Shown piece after piece: positions 26,397 to 35,771 of a DNA stretch of 64,000 nucleotides. Source of the stretch: Kiloniella laminariae. Its GTDB lineage: Bacteria > Pseudomonadota > Alphaproteobacteria > Kiloniellales > Kiloniellaceae. How positions within the stretch are numbered: position 1 is the first letter of the stretch; every line of letters begins with the position of its first letter. Location of the stretch: the NCBI RefSeq assembly GCF_027214005.1, contig NZ_JAPWGY010000003.1, forward strand, positions 1-64,000, written 5' to 3'. Made by a program: the position numbers and the translations under genes. Under the pieces are notes generated by a model that had not been told where the DNA came from, ran no database searches, and worked only from the letters and a program-made list of their open reading frames with translations.

Positions 26397-27112
26397 TGGA
26401 TTTTTCTGTCATCATCAACGAGCTCCCTCTTTACTTTGAGGGCCTGCTGCTCACTGCACAGCTTGTACCCTTTTCCCTCATCCTAGGTTTCCTGGCCGCC
26501 ATTCCCGTTGCCATCATGCGGTTATCGCGGAATCCGCTGGTCAATTATCCTGCCTTTGCCTTTACCTATTTTTTCAGAGGTACGCCGCTTCTTGTCCAGC
26601 TTTTCCTGCTTTACGCAGGAGTTGGCCAGCTCGACGGTTATAGCGAACTCACCAAGGAATTCGATTTCCTGAAAGGCGCTTACTTCTTTGCCTTGCTGGC
26701 TTTCTTCCTCAATACAACGGCCTATACTGCTGAAATTTTCCGTGGAGCCATGGCCGAGACCCCCTTTGGCGAGATAGAAGCGGCAAAGGCCTGTGGCATG
26801 TCAAAGTGGATGATCCTGCGCCGGATTACCATTCCCAGTGCCCTGCGGCGGGCTCTCCCTGCCTATTCCAACGAGGTCATCTTCATGCTGCATGGCAGTG
26901 CTCTTGCCAGCACAATCACGCTTGTGGACCTGACCGGAGCTGCCAGAATTGTACAATCTCGATACTACGCACCTTTTGAAGCTTTCATTACTGCCGGGGT
27001 CTTCTATTTCGTGCTGACATTCCTGCTGGTCTGGGCTTTTCGCCTGGTTGAAAAGCATTTCAACAAGCACCTCAACCGCCGCGAGGAAACCATCATCGAG
27101 GTTGTCACCTGA
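26396..27112 (+). CDS. Amino acid ABC transporter permease, HisM-like
   Basis: A 238-residue inner-membrane permease that pairs with the HisQ-like protein. It has FRGTPLLVQLFLLYAG and the EAA loop EAAKACGMSKWMILRRITIPSALRRALPAY. I start it at the ATG at 26396, which overlaps the preceding stop by one base. An earlier in-frame start at 26351 lies inside the preceding gene. A strong terminator follows. Confidence 0.9.
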   Translation: MDFSVIINELPLYFEGLLLTAQLVPFSLILGFLAAIPVAIMRLSRNPLVNYPAFAFTYFFRGTPLLVQLFLLYAGVGQLDGYSELTKEFDFLKGAYFFALLAFFLNTTAYTAEIFRGAMAETPFGEIEAAKACGMSKWMILRRITIPSALRRALPAYSNEVIFMLHGSALASTITLVDLTGAARIVQSRYYAPFEAFITAGVFYFVLTFLLVWAFRLVEKHFNKHLNRREETIIEVVT

Positions 27113-27136
27113 AGCACCCTATTCAATACAAATTAC

Positions 27137-27170
27137 AACAGGCCGGAATTGTTCCGGCCTGTTTCTTTTT
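27137..27170 (+). terminator. Intrinsic terminator of the amino acid transporter operon
   Basis: AACAGGCCGGAA (27137-27148) and TTCCGGCCTGTT (27152-27163) form a perfect 12-pair stem with a three-base loop, followed by TCTTTTT. Confidence 0.88.
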
Positions 27171-27515
27171 GCGCTACAGCTTAATAAATGAGCCATCAAA
27201 AGCTATAGAGCTCAAAATTTCTAACAAATTTGAAGTCGCTCTAGACATCCGCTCGACAGCTCCCTTCAGTTGATTATGTCTCACCCTCAAAAGCCTTCAG
27301 ATGTATTTAATTTCTTTTTTGGTTTATTGTATAATTTTTTAACAACCATAGCCTTCACAGGACCGTGACGACATAAAATCGCTGGAGTTATCTCATTATT
27401 AACCCCTCTTGCATTAGCGTTTTAATCTAGGTTAATGGTTAATTTGCACACAAACCGATCATAAATAGATCGGAAACAGTAAAAGAGAATCTGTACGGGG
27501 AGCTGGGCTATAGAA
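27171..27515. other. A/T-rich intergenic region with a candidate promoter and a palindrome
   Basis: No gene is supported. TATAAT at 27330-27335 is a perfect -10 element, with a poor -35 (TTAATT) 17 bases before it. CCGATC-N7-GATCGG (27455-27473) is a perfect inverted repeat 43 bases before the next ATG and could be an operator or a leader hairpin. The base composition is clearly more A/T-rich than the flanking genes. Confidence 0.35.
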
Positions 27516-28130
27516 ATGACCTCAAGCAAAGAAGACCTCGAAAAAATCAGGGCAAGACTCCCTGGCTCCAATATTGATGAGACTTCTTTTCTGGCTACAG
27601 ATTACCTGAATCATCTTAATGAAGCAGTCATGATGCTCGAAATGGTACCGGACATGCCGGACCTTTTTGAAGAGGTTCAGGAGTGGCAACCCAAGAGCTA
27701 TCAACAGCATTTTCTGGACAGCAGTTTTCAAGCCAAGGATCTCGCTGTCGCAGCTTATGAGGCTGCACCGGTCCAATTCCGTACCCCCTTTGATAAAGCG
27801 GTTGAACTGGCTGATCAGGGGATCAAGGATAGCAAGGACGCCATCGAACAAGCTCTGGCTGTCGGGGATATGGTGGCGATAGCTGCGCTTGTCCCCAATG
27901 CCTCGACCCATATCCGGCATATGATCGACATTGCCAGCGCGGTCATTCACGGGAACAGCAACGTTCTCTCTCCTGAAAAAATTATGGAAATCGAGATGGA
28001 CTGGCAGGCAACTCTTTCCGGCAGCATGATGGCCGGCGGTTTTGATCACGCCAAAGATGATGAGGAGGAAGAAGAGGCAATCAACATTGGCGCCATGGCG
28101 CAAGACGATATTGATGCGCTCTTCGACTGA
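27516..28130 (+). CDS. Acidic helical protein with a CheZ/FliM-like C-terminal tail, function unknown
   Basis: A 204-residue soluble, strongly acidic protein. Most of it is predicted helical. Residues 181-187 form an acidic run (DDEEEEE). The last residues read MAQDDIDALFD. This resembles the CheY-binding C-terminus of CheZ (QDQVDDLLDSLGF) and the N-terminal CheY-binding motif of FliM (LSQxEIDALL). The CheZ active-site segment with its D and Q residues is not visible, so I do not call it CheZ. Binding to a response regulator is an inference from the tail alone. The gene stands alone, 111 bases before mscS. Confidence 0.6.
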   Translation: MTSSKEDLEKIRARLPGSNIDETSFLATDYLNHLNEAVMMLEMVPDMPDLFEEVQEWQPKSYQQHFLDSSFQAKDLAVAAYEAAPVQFRTPFDKAVELADQGIKDSKDAIEQALAVGDMVAIAALVPNASTHIRHMIDIASAVIHGNSNVLSPEKIMEIEMDWQATLSGSMMAGGFDHAKDDEEEEEAINIGAMAQDDIDALFD

Positions 28131-28241
28131 TCCTTTAAATTCCCGATTAAATCATCAGTTATGAGGTCATTAGCTGATCTGGTAACTTGACGCCCCCTAC
28201 AGGCTTTAGCAAACTCCCCTCGCTTTATTAGGGAGAGAAGA

Positions 28242-29414
28242 ATGCAGGATCTGGAGAATTTCTGGGCGATTACACTAGAAGTCTGGCATCAGGGTGTTTT
28301 TGGCATTGATGTAGGCCGTATCATTACTGCAGCAGCTATTTTTATCGGCTTCCTGATAATCCGGGGATTGTTTTCCCGTATTGTCATGAACCGCTTGAAA
28401 GTGGTTACCCTCAGAACCAAAAACTCGATTGATGACCATGCTCTCGAGGCATTGGACGGTCCCATTCGTATGGTCCCCATTGCGCTAGGCGTTTTCTTTT
28501 CTCTGGATTATCTCAACCTTGATGGCGAGGCAGCAAATCTGGGAAACAATTTTCTACGCTCTCTCATCGCCTATACCCTTTTCTATGCCATCTATAAACT
28601 GATCGATCCGCTTGATTTTCTCCTGCACCGTTTTTCCAGCGTCCTCACATCCATCATGGTCGAGTGGATTATCAAGGCACTGAAACTTTCGATTATTCTG
28701 CTTGGTGCTGCGAGTATACTTGAACTCTGGGGCATTAACGTCGGTGCCATTATCGCCGGTCTCGGCCTCTTTGGCGTAGCTGTTGCTCTCGGTGCCCAGG
28801 ACCTGTTCAAAAACCTGATTGCTGGCATCCTGATTATTGCCGAGAAACGTTTCTCTCGTGGCGACTGGGTTCGCATCGAGGGTGTCGTCGAAGGGACAGT
28901 CGAAGATATCGGCTTCCGCTCCACCCGCGTGCGCCGCTTTGACAAGGCGCCGGTGTATGTTCCGAATGCAAAACTGGCCGATAATGCCGTTATCAATTTC
29001 TCAAAAATGACGAACCGGCGGATTTACTGGACCATCGGTCTTGAATACGACACCACCACCGAACAGCTCAGAGCTGTTGTTCAACAGATCAAAGAACATC
29101 TCTACAGCAATGAAGCTTTTGAAACAGATGATGCCCGCGTAACCACTCTGGTGAACGTCGACAGCTTTAACAGCTCTTCAATCGATGTGATGATCTACTG
29201 TTTTACCAAAACCACAAACTGGGGTGAGTGGATGGATATCAAACAGAACTTTGCCCTGACCCTGAAAGAAATTGTCGCTGCCAATGGCACCGCTTTTGCG
29301 TTCCCCACCTCCACACTTCACCTGGCCTCTCTTCCAGAAGCACCTGCGCAGGTCAGGTCGCTCCCTGATCACATCGTCGAAAGGCCATCCAATACAGCGG
29401 GACAAAGCTCATAG
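28242..29414 (+). CDS. MscS-family mechanosensitive channel
   Basis: A 390-residue inner-membrane channel. Three to four N-terminal hydrophobic segments precede the pore helix ALGLFGVAVALGAQDLFKNLIAG, which has the alternating Gly/Ala pattern of MscS TM3. The beta domain with RFSRGDWVRIEGVVEGTVEDIGFRSTRVRRFD and the cytoplasmic domain with YVPNAKLADNAVINFS follow. Such channels open on membrane tension and release osmolytes after hypo-osmotic shock. AGGGAGAG precedes the start. The gene converges on creA with only 9 bases between. Confidence 0.92.
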   Translation: MQDLENFWAITLEVWHQGVFGIDVGRIITAAAIFIGFLIIRGLFSRIVMNRLKVVTLRTKNSIDDHALEALDGPIRMVPIALGVFFSLDYLNLDGEAANLGNNFLRSLIAYTLFYAIYKLIDPLDFLLHRFSSVLTSIMVEWIIKALKLSIILLGAASILELWGINVGAIIAGLGLFGVAVALGAQDLFKNLIAGILIIAEKRFSRGDWVRIEGVVEGTVEDIGFRSTRVRRFDKAPVYVPNAKLADNAVINFSKMTNRRIYWTIGLEYDTTTEQLRAVVQQIKEHLYSNEAFETDDARVTTLVNVDSFNSSSIDVMIYCFTKTTNWGEWMDIKQNFALTLKEIVAANGTAFAFPTSTLHLASLPEAPAQVRSLPDHIVERPSNTAGQSS

Positions 29415-29423
29415 GCAAAGAAT

Positions 29424-29894
29424 CTACTGCTCCCCCCAAGGCATAATCGGAACCGAACTTATTGAATTTTTGGGACTACCTTCGATCACCCGGTCGCTGT
29501 AGACCAGATAAACCAGAACGTTTCGTTTTTTGTCGAGGAACCTGACAACCTGTAAAGATTTAAAAATAAGGGATGTCCGCTTGGTAAAAACCTCTTCCCC
29601 GTCATCCAGCTCCTCTCGAAACTTGATCGGGCCGATCTGACGACAGGCAATAGCAGCATCAGAAGTATCTTCAGCCAGCCCGACTGCCCCTGACACACCG
29701 CCGGTTTTGGCCCGACTGAGGTGACAAGCCACGCCTTCCACCTTTGGATCATCAAAGGCTTCGATGACGATCTTGTGGTTGGGCCCAAGCCACTTGAACA
29801 CAGTATCAACAGAGCCGATCTCCTCGGCCTGCAAGGGGTTTGTCAATAACGCAGCAAAGCTGGCAATCCACAAACTACGCCAAACACGGGTCAT
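29424..29894 (-). CDS. creA: CreA family periplasmic protein
   Basis: A 156-residue protein with a signal peptide (cleavage near LQA-EE). The CreA signature is present: [40 protein letters not shown]-type text early on, ACRQIGPI in the middle and [14 protein letters not shown] near the end. Two cysteines could form a disulfide. The biochemical role of CreA is not known. GGAAAGAAT lies before the start. It is 63 bases downstream of tag on the same strand. Confidence 0.88.
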   Translation of the reverse strand: MTRVWRSLWIASFAALLTNPLQAEEIGSVDTVFKWLGPNHKIVIEAFDDPKVEGVACHLSRAKTGGVSGAVGLAEDTSDAAIACRQIGPIKFREELDDGEEVFTKRTSLIFKSLQVVRFLDKKRNVLVYLVYSDRVIEGSPKNSISSVPIMPWGEQ

Positions 29895-29957
29895 ATTCTT
29901 TCCTGTTTATTCTTTCCCGGAACACGCCGGGTGGTTAACCTTTACCTGCTGACTCTG

Positions 29958-30548
29958 TCAGCGCGGTTCAATTTCTTCATATCGGAAACAATCCGTAACA
30001 TGATCATTCACCAGACCACAGGCCTGCATAAAGGCATAACAGATCGTCGGTCCAACAAAGCGAAAGCCCTTTTTCTTTAAAAGCCTGGAGAGTGCTTCGG
30101 ACTCAGCCGTACTGGCAGGAACATCGGAAAGTTTCTCCCACCTGTTGTTCAGGGTCTGCCCCGACACCACTGACCAGACCAAGTTCGAGAAAGCCCCTTC
30201 GCCCTGTTTCATAATTTCCAACCAGGCTTTGGCATTGGAAATTACCGAACGGATCTTCAGGCGATTACGCACCAGCCCTGTATCTTCCATTAACCGCTCG
30301 ACATCTGCCTCACCAAACCGGGCTATCGCTTCCGGATCGAACTGCGCAAAAGCGGCGCGATACCCTTCGCGCTTTCTCAAGATGGTAATCCACGATAGCC
30401 CCGCTTGTGCTCCCTCAAGGATCAACATCTCAAACAGCACGCGATCATCATAAACCGGAACACCCCACTCTTCGTCATGATAGGCAAGATATTGCGGGTC
30501 GTCTGTAACCCACCCACAGCGAATAACCTTTTGATCTCTATCGTCCAT
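29958..30548 (-). CDS. tag: DNA-3-methyladenine glycosylase I
   Basis: A 196-residue base excision repair enzyme that removes 3-methyladenine from alkylated DNA. It has RCGWVTDDPQYLAYHDEEWG at the start and PTICYAFMQACGLVNDH near the end, giving the Cys and His ligands of the family's zinc snap. ILEGAQAGLSWITILRKREGYR is the catalytic helix region. I start it at 30548, which has AGGAGGGGGG directly upstream. A longer form from 30638 adds 30 residues with no family match. Confidence 0.92.
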   Translation of the reverse strand: MDDRDQKVIRCGWVTDDPQYLAYHDEEWGVPVYDDRVLFEMLILEGAQAGLSWITILRKREGYRAAFAQFDPEAIARFGEADVERLMEDTGLVRNRLKIRSVISNAKAWLEIMKQGEGAFSNLVWSVVSGQTLNNRWEKLSDVPASTAESEALSRLLKKKGFRFVGPTICYAFMQACGLVNDHVTDCFRYEEIEPR

Positions 30549-30764
30549 GCTCCCCCCTCCTGAGAAATATACGAACTGTTCACCCCTGAAATTCAGAGTA
30601 AAACATCTTATATCTTGCCAGCTTGTCCCCCTGGACAATGCCCAAATTCAATACCCGGGTACAATATCAGGACTGACCCCTACAAGGTTTACAAATCCTC
30701 CGCTTCGCGATAATCAATCACTTCCTTGCACACTGGATCAACAGAACTGGTATATAGGTAGATT

Positions 30765-31406
30765 ATGGACGGAATCAAACCACTACTTGATGGATACAAA
30801 GCATATCTGACTGTCGACTATCGTCGTGATGAAGCTCTGTTACGCTCTCTTGCCGAGCATGGACAATCCCCAAGAGCAATGGTGATAAGCTGCTGCGACT
30901 CCCGCGTTGAACCTTCAGCCGTTCTGGGTACAATTCCAGGAGATCTTTTTGTCGTACGAAACGTCGCCAACCTGATCCCTCCCTATCTTGATGACAGCAG
31001 ACACCACGGTACTTCTGCCGCGCTTGAGTTTGCAGTGACCAGTCTTGAAGTGCCACACATCATCATCATGGGACATGCAATGTGCGGCGGGATCAAGGCC
31101 CTGATTGAAGGCTCTGTTGACGAATCCGGCGGCAGTACCTTTATTGCCAACTGGATGTCGATTGCGCGTGAAGCAAAAGATTCTGTCATCTGCAATGGAC
31201 ATGATCATGAGAAAGTTCAGGAAGAAGTAGAGAAGGCAGCAATTCTCCACTCACTCAAAAATCTGATGACATTTCCTTTTATCAAACAACGGGTTGAGGC
31301 AGGAAAATTGCAGTTGCATGGCTGGTATTTTGATTTTTCCAGCGGTGAGCTTCTCGGATACGACAAGGATCACGACGGCTTCATCAATCTCACTGCGAAT
31401 CTATAA
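30765..31406 (+). CDS. Beta-class carbonic anhydrase
   Basis: A 213-residue zinc enzyme that interconverts carbon dioxide and bicarbonate. Zinc ligands and the Asp-Arg dyad are in SCCDSRVEPS and in GHAMCGGIKAL. VVRNVANLIPPY and HGTSAALEFAV are also typical. The length is usual for bacterial beta enzymes. The gene stands alone, 216 bases from the divergent tag gene. It supplies bicarbonate for carboxylation reactions. Confidence 0.94.
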   Translation: MDGIKPLLDGYKAYLTVDYRRDEALLRSLAEHGQSPRAMVISCCDSRVEPSAVLGTIPGDLFVVRNVANLIPPYLDDSRHHGTSAALEFAVTSLEVPHIIIMGHAMCGGIKALIEGSVDESGGSTFIANWMSIAREAKDSVICNGHDHEKVQEEVEKAAILHSLKNLMTFPFIKQRVEAGKLQLHGWYFDFSSGELLGYDKDHDGFINLTANL

Positions 31407-31522
31407 ACCCGGAAATATTTTCACAGATTAACTATTCATCAAAAAAAGCAAGGCATCATAGTCCCCAGACAAAGTCACAATAAAAACACAGGGGGTGGTG
31501 CGTCCCGCGCACTACAGACAAT

Positions 31523-31915
31523 ATGGCACTTGCAGAACTGGATAGCCGAAAACGCAATTCAACCGATGAAAGTGCCGGTTCTAAACGGAAAAAAGATTCC
31601 GATCTGTTTATCAAACACTATTTTAGCCGGATTTCCCCCGAGGTTGCCGCCACCTTCACCGATGAACAAAAACATGCCATCAAACAGATGTTCGGAGCCC
31701 GTGAAATTGCCCGTCACCCGGTTGAATTCAGACGGTCTATTCCTTTTGGCCGACACAGGTTTTATCTGATCTTTCTTTCAGGTCGGGAACGCCGTGCTTT
31801 TGACAGGTTAAAAACCGAAGGTCAGGCAACAGGGTATGTTGCCTATGCCCTCGCAGGGGCATTCTGGCTGGTCCCGTCAGTCGCAATAGCAGCAATGTTG
31901 TATTTCTTCAGCTGA
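31523..31915 (+). CDS. Small membrane-anchored protein of unknown function
   Basis: A 130-residue protein. The first 30 residues are charged and basic. A soluble segment (about 25-95) contains FTDEQKHAIKQMF and ARHPVEFRRSIPFGRHRFYLIFLSGRERR. The C-terminus has one hydrophobic helix (about 105-128) that ends the protein at FFS, so it may be tail-anchored. I recall similar segments in other alphaproteobacterial hypothetical proteins but cannot name a function. The ribosome binding site is weak, and the start is uncertain. It converges on hldE. Confidence 0.6.
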   Translation: MALAELDSRKRNSTDESAGSKRKKDSDLFIKHYFSRISPEVAATFTDEQKHAIKQMFGAREIARHPVEFRRSIPFGRHRFYLIFLSGRERRAFDRLKTEGQATGYVAYALAGAFWLVPSVAIAAMLYFFS

Positions 31916-31937
31916 ACCGAAAGAACAGCACACAGGA

Positions 31938-33434
31938 TTACTTCTGATTTTCCTGAATTTTTGCCACGGTTCCAGTGGTCGAAAAACCGTCTTCTAGTTT
32001 TGCAAGAACAACCTCTCCACCGTTCCTGATCACCACATCTCCCCCGACTACCTGATCAACACTATAGTCAGCCCCCTTGACCAGTACATCCGGCAAGATT
32101 GCTTCTATCAAAGCCAGCGGCGTGTCCTCTCCAAACAAGATAACCTGATTCACGCTCTCGATTGCAGACAGCACCACAGCCCGGGCGTCCTCATTTTGAA
32201 TCGGGCGGCTTTCCCCTTTCAGGCGTTTGATTGAGGCATCCGTGTTCAGACCCACGATCAGGCGATCACACGATGCCCGAGCCTGTCTGAGAATAGAAAT
32301 ATGCCCGGGGTGCAACAAATCGAAACAACCATTGGTGAAACCGATTTTGTACCCCGCCTTACGCCACTGACCTACCCTGTGTAACACAGTGTCCAGTTCG
32401 GCAATCTTTCCTTTAGAAGAAAGACCGTTGCGGGCGAGCAGAGCCTGACGGATCTCGCTTCCGTAGGCAACAGCCGTTCCTGTTTTACCAACCACGATCC
32501 CCGCGGCAACATTGGCAAGACAAGCAGCTTCTTTCATGCCGAGTCCGGCAGCAAGCGCAGCCCCCAGCACGGCAACAACCGTGTCTCCAGCACCGGAAAC
32601 ATCAAAGACCTCACGCGCCTCAGCAGCAAAGTGTTCAACCACACCAGCCTCTGTTACCAGGGTCATGCCTTCTTCGCTACGCGTTGCCAAAACCGCCTTG
32701 ATGCCACAGCTTTTAATCAGCTGTTGGCAGGCAGCCACCACCGCATCATCTCCGGCAACAGACATCCCTGTTGCCTCCTGCAGTTCTCGACGGTTTGGTG
32801 TAACAACTGTTACACCCTTGTAAACGCTGTAATCGCGCCCTTTCGGATCAGCGATAATCTGACACCCGGCCGCGACCCCGATTGCAATGATCTCTTTAAG
32901 GGTTTCCGGGGTCAGAACTCCCTTGCCATAATCTGAAAGGATCAACACAGGTGTCGTCCCCAGGCGCTCCCGCACCCGTGCCACAAGCTGTGACCGGGTA
33001 TCCGCAGTAAGCGGCAGATCCATTTCGCGGTCTGCCCTGAGAAGTTGCTGATTGCTGGCAACGTAACGTTCCTTGATTGTCGTCAGTCGACCGGCTTCAA
33101 CAATAAGATCAAGGGCAGCTCCTCCCGTCTCTTTCTGAACCAGCTGTCCGACCTCCTCCCCGACCATGTCATCCCCAACCACAGCAATAAATGCTGCCGA
33201 GGCCCCAACGGCCGCGAGATTGCGCAGGACGTTGCCTGAACCGCCAAGCATGGAGACCTGGCGATCTATCTTCAGCACCGGAATCGGCCCTTCGGGAGAA
33301 ATCCGTTCAACATGACCATAGATAAATCTATCCAGCATCAAGTCCCCTACAGTCTGGACCGATGCTCCTGCCAGATCATCTACACGGGATGCCAGGTCGA
33401 GAAATTCAACAGGGTTGGAAATGTGTGCTGTCAT
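31938..33434 (-). CDS. hldE: Bifunctional heptose 7-phosphate kinase/heptose 1-phosphate adenylyltransferase
   Basis: A 498-residue two-domain enzyme for ADP-heptose synthesis, needed for the lipopolysaccharide inner core. The N-terminal PfkB/ribokinase domain (1 to about 330) has GDLMLDRFIYGHVERISPEGPIPVL-type text, MLGGSGNVLRNLA and the catalytic VSGAGDTVVAVL. The C-terminal cytidylyltransferase-like domain (about 355-498) has FTNGCFDLLHPGHISIL and GLNTDASIKRLKG. Both domains are complete. No other LPS gene is adjacent. Confidence 0.94.
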   Translation of the reverse strand: MTAHISNPVEFLDLASRVDDLAGASVQTVGDLMLDRFIYGHVERISPEGPIPVLKIDRQVSMLGGSGNVLRNLAAVGASAAFIAVVGDDMVGEEVGQLVQKETGGAALDLIVEAGRLTTIKERYVASNQQLLRADREMDLPLTADTRSQLVARVRERLGTTPVLILSDYGKGVLTPETLKEIIAIGVAAGCQIIADPKGRDYSVYKGVTVVTPNRRELQEATGMSVAGDDAVVAACQQLIKSCGIKAVLATRSEEGMTLVTEAGVVEHFAAEAREVFDVSGAGDTVVAVLGAALAAGLGMKEAACLANVAAGIVVGKTGTAVAYGSEIRQALLARNGLSSKGKIAELDTVLHRVGQWRKAGYKIGFTNGCFDLLHPGHISILRQARASCDRLIVGLNTDASIKRLKGESRPIQNEDARAVVLSAIESVNQVILFGEDTPLALIEAILPDVLVKGADYSVDQVVGGDVVIRNGGEVVLAKLEDGFSTTGTVAKIQENQK

Positions 33435-33716
33435 GTAATGTCATAGCCAATTCAGAATTAAGAGGCCTCTTTTGTGCTATCAAAATAGCTTTTGGGCAAG
33501 GTTTTTACCACAAGATCAACCAGACTTCTGGAGGGATTATTTATCTGGAACTGAGGATCGCACGACTTGTTTCTCTCTTACTGGTCCATCAGGAATACTG
33601 TATGATGACACTCAGAAAGCCAGAAAGAGAAAACAAGGTTAACGATCTTTGAAGACTCTTCCGGGTAATAATGATAGTTCCTAATCTCTCGCAACCGGAT
33701 TCAGCAAAGCCCGTCG

Positions 33717-35030
33717 ATGGAAAATTCTTTTTCAAGTACGGCCCCAGAAGGCCCATTCAATCAGGAAAAGGTTTTTCTTGATTTTGTAAAGCGTATTGGA
33801 AAACAGACGGATAACCGCAGAGCTGTACATATCCATTTGTCACGTCTACGCCCCTATCATCAACGGGAACACCATCTTCGTATCGCACAGAATGCCTGTG
33901 AAGAACTCATCGCTAAATTCCAGGGCACACTCTTTCGACTTATTAACAATGACATCGTTCTGGTCACCAACGGGGCAACAATAACCCAGATTGACGAAAC
34001 CATTCTGCGGCTTCGTTATCTCTTTAGTGACGATCCCATGCTCGCGGGGGACTATGATCTCGAAGCTGACCAATTCTGTACCTGGTTTGACCTTACCCGG
34101 CAGTATGCAGAACTGATCGCATTGGCAATCCAGAAAAATGAAGAACTGGAAGCCCTGAAGCTAAGGGAAAAAGCAGAAGCTATCGCTGCCATAAACGGCA
34201 AACCCCCTGAATTACCGACAACTCCCTTGGCGCCGTCCCAGCTGGCTGCCGTTGCCCAGGCAATTAACCAGGCAGATCTTTCCAGCCTGTTAAAACGCCA
34301 GGCGATTTTTCTGGTCAACGAAGACCGGAAGCCCGAGCCTCTGTTCAAAGAGCTTTTTTTCTCGATCGAACAGCTGCAGAAAACCCTCCTCCCGACACAC
34401 AACCTGTTGTCAAACCGCTGGCTGTTTCAGGATCTGACCCGTTATCTCGACAAACGCATGCTCGTTATCTTGCGTCAGAATGATGATTCGACCCTGACCC
34501 GCTCTTACAGCCTGAACCTCAATGTTGCGACGGCACTATCCAATGAGTTTCTGAAACTGGACCAGACCCTCGGCGCGTCTGTGCGCAAGAGTATCGTTAT
34601 CGAATTCCAGTTGCTTGATGTCTTTGCCGATGTCGGCAGCTTTACCTTTGCCCGCGATTTTCTCAAGGAACGTGGCTACAAGATCTGTCTGGATGGCATC
34701 ACCCATCTGTCCATGCCGATGATTGATCGTCGTAAAATGGGCTTCGATCTGGTCAAGCTGCAATGGAATCAGGACCTGACCAAGTTTCTCACCACTTCCC
34801 GTGCCGAGGATATACGGGCAACAGTTCAGAAAATTGACCCCAACCGGATGATTCTTTGCCATTGTGGTGCTGTGGAAGCAATCAAAACTGCCCAGGATCT
34901 TGGCATCAAGCTAATGCAGGGGTTCTACATTGACGAATACGTTCGCAACTATGGGCGCAATCAGAAAGAAGAAACCCGCAACCTTGCCGATGCAATAGGC
35001 CGGCACCGGGCTGAGGCAGATCACAGCTAG
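33717..35030 (+). CDS. Degenerate EAL-domain protein
   Basis: A 437-residue cytosolic protein. The N-terminal part (about 30-130) resembles a degenerate GGDEF or PAS-like domain. A linker with a coiled-coil-like run (EELEALKLREKAEAIAAING) follows. The C-terminal part (about 225-425) aligns with EAL phosphodiesterases: IEFQLLDVFAD in place of the ExxE strand, CLDGITHLSM in place of DDFGTG, and MQGFYIDEYV in place of QGYLFGKP. Catalytic metal ligands are lost, so it cannot be a normal c-di-GMP phosphodiesterase. A receptor or scaffold role is possible. It stands alone and converges on regA. Confidence 0.7.
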   Translation: MENSFSSTAPEGPFNQEKVFLDFVKRIGKQTDNRRAVHIHLSRLRPYHQREHHLRIAQNACEELIAKFQGTLFRLINNDIVLVTNGATITQIDETILRLRYLFSDDPMLAGDYDLEADQFCTWFDLTRQYAELIALAIQKNEELEALKLREKAEAIAAINGKPPELPTTPLAPSQLAAVAQAINQADLSSLLKRQAIFLVNEDRKPEPLFKELFFSIEQLQKTLLPTHNLLSNRWLFQDLTRYLDKRMLVILRQNDDSTLTRSYSLNLNVATALSNEFLKLDQTLGASVRKSIVIEFQLLDVFADVGSFTFARDFLKERGYKICLDGITHLSMPMIDRRKMGFDLVKLQWNQDLTKFLTTSRAEDIRATVQKIDPNRMILCHCGAVEAIKTAQDLGIKLMQGFYIDEYVRNYGRNQKEETRNLADAIGRHRAEADHS

Positions 35031-35044
35031 AACCGTTAAGGCTT

Positions 35045-35081
35045 GCTTCTGTCCGGGCTGTTTTGACAACAGCCCAGAAGC
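35045..35081. terminator. Terminator between the EAL-like gene and regA
   Basis: GGGCTGTT (35055-35062) pairs with AACAGCCC (35068-35075) around TTGAC, and GCTTCT/AGAAGC extends the stem outward across a three-base bulge. CATCAATTTTC follows on the plus strand. It sits between two convergent genes and may serve both. Confidence 0.65.
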
Positions 35082-35102
35082 ATCAATTTTCTACAAATAT
35101 CT

Positions 35103-35657
35103 TCAGGCGTGTGGAGCGTATTTCGCGAGAATTCGCTGTAATGTCCGGCGGTGCATGCGTAAACGCCGTGCAGTTTCGGAAACATTCCTGTCACACTGTT
35201 CATAGACCCGCTGAATGTGTTCCCACCTTACCCGGTCAGCCGTCATGGGCAACTCGGGCGGTGGTGGCATGTCACCTTCCTCGCTGGATTGCAACAGAGT
35301 TGCCGCAACCTGATCAGGATCGGCTGGTTTCGGCAGATAATCCAGTGCACCAACCTTTACAGCAGCAACAGCTGTCGCAATATTGCCATAGCCCGTCAGA
35401 ACCACAACTCTCGCATCTGCAGAAAACTCATGGATGGCCTTGACCACATCCAGTCCGCTGCCATCCTGAAGTCGTAGGTCCACGACCGCGTATTCCTGAT
35501 GTTCCGACTTGGCCAGACGAGTACCATCCGCAACAGAATTGGCGACAACAGGGACAAATCCGCGCCGTTCCATTGCCCGGGCAAGCCTTTCCGCGAAACG
35601 TTCATCATCATCTACGATCAGCAGCTTTTTACCTGCAGCTTCTTGCGATTCCGACAT
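35103..35657 (-). CDS. regA: Redox response regulator RegA/PrrA/ActR
   Basis: A 184-residue response regulator. The receiver domain has LLIVDDDERFAERL and the phosphoacceptor D60 in AVVDLRLQDGSGLD. The proline-rich linker GDMPPPPELPM and the C-terminal Fis-type helix-turn-helix RNVSETARRLRMHRRTLQRIL are signatures of RegA. In alphaproteobacteria RegA controls respiration, photosynthesis, nitrogen and carbon fixation in response to redox state. It follows regB by 114 bases on the same strand. No senC gene lies between them; a Sco1 gene is 13 kb away. Confidence 0.92.
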   Translation of the reverse strand: MSESQEAAGKKLLIVDDDERFAERLARAMERRGFVPVVANSVADGTRLAKSEHQEYAVVDLRLQDGSGLDVVKAIHEFSADARVVVLTGYGNIATAVAAVKVGALDYLPKPADPDQVAATLLQSSEEGDMPPPPELPMTADRVRWEHIQRVYEQCDRNVSETARRLRMHRRTLQRILAKYAPHA

Positions 35658-35771
35658 TACCTGTTAACCCCTAGAGTTCTTGTTTATTGTTATCATTGTA
35701 TCTTAAGCATCTCAGCACATCGGGTCAAAGAGCCATTAAGCTGAGCAGTTCTGCAAAAAATTCAAAGCATA

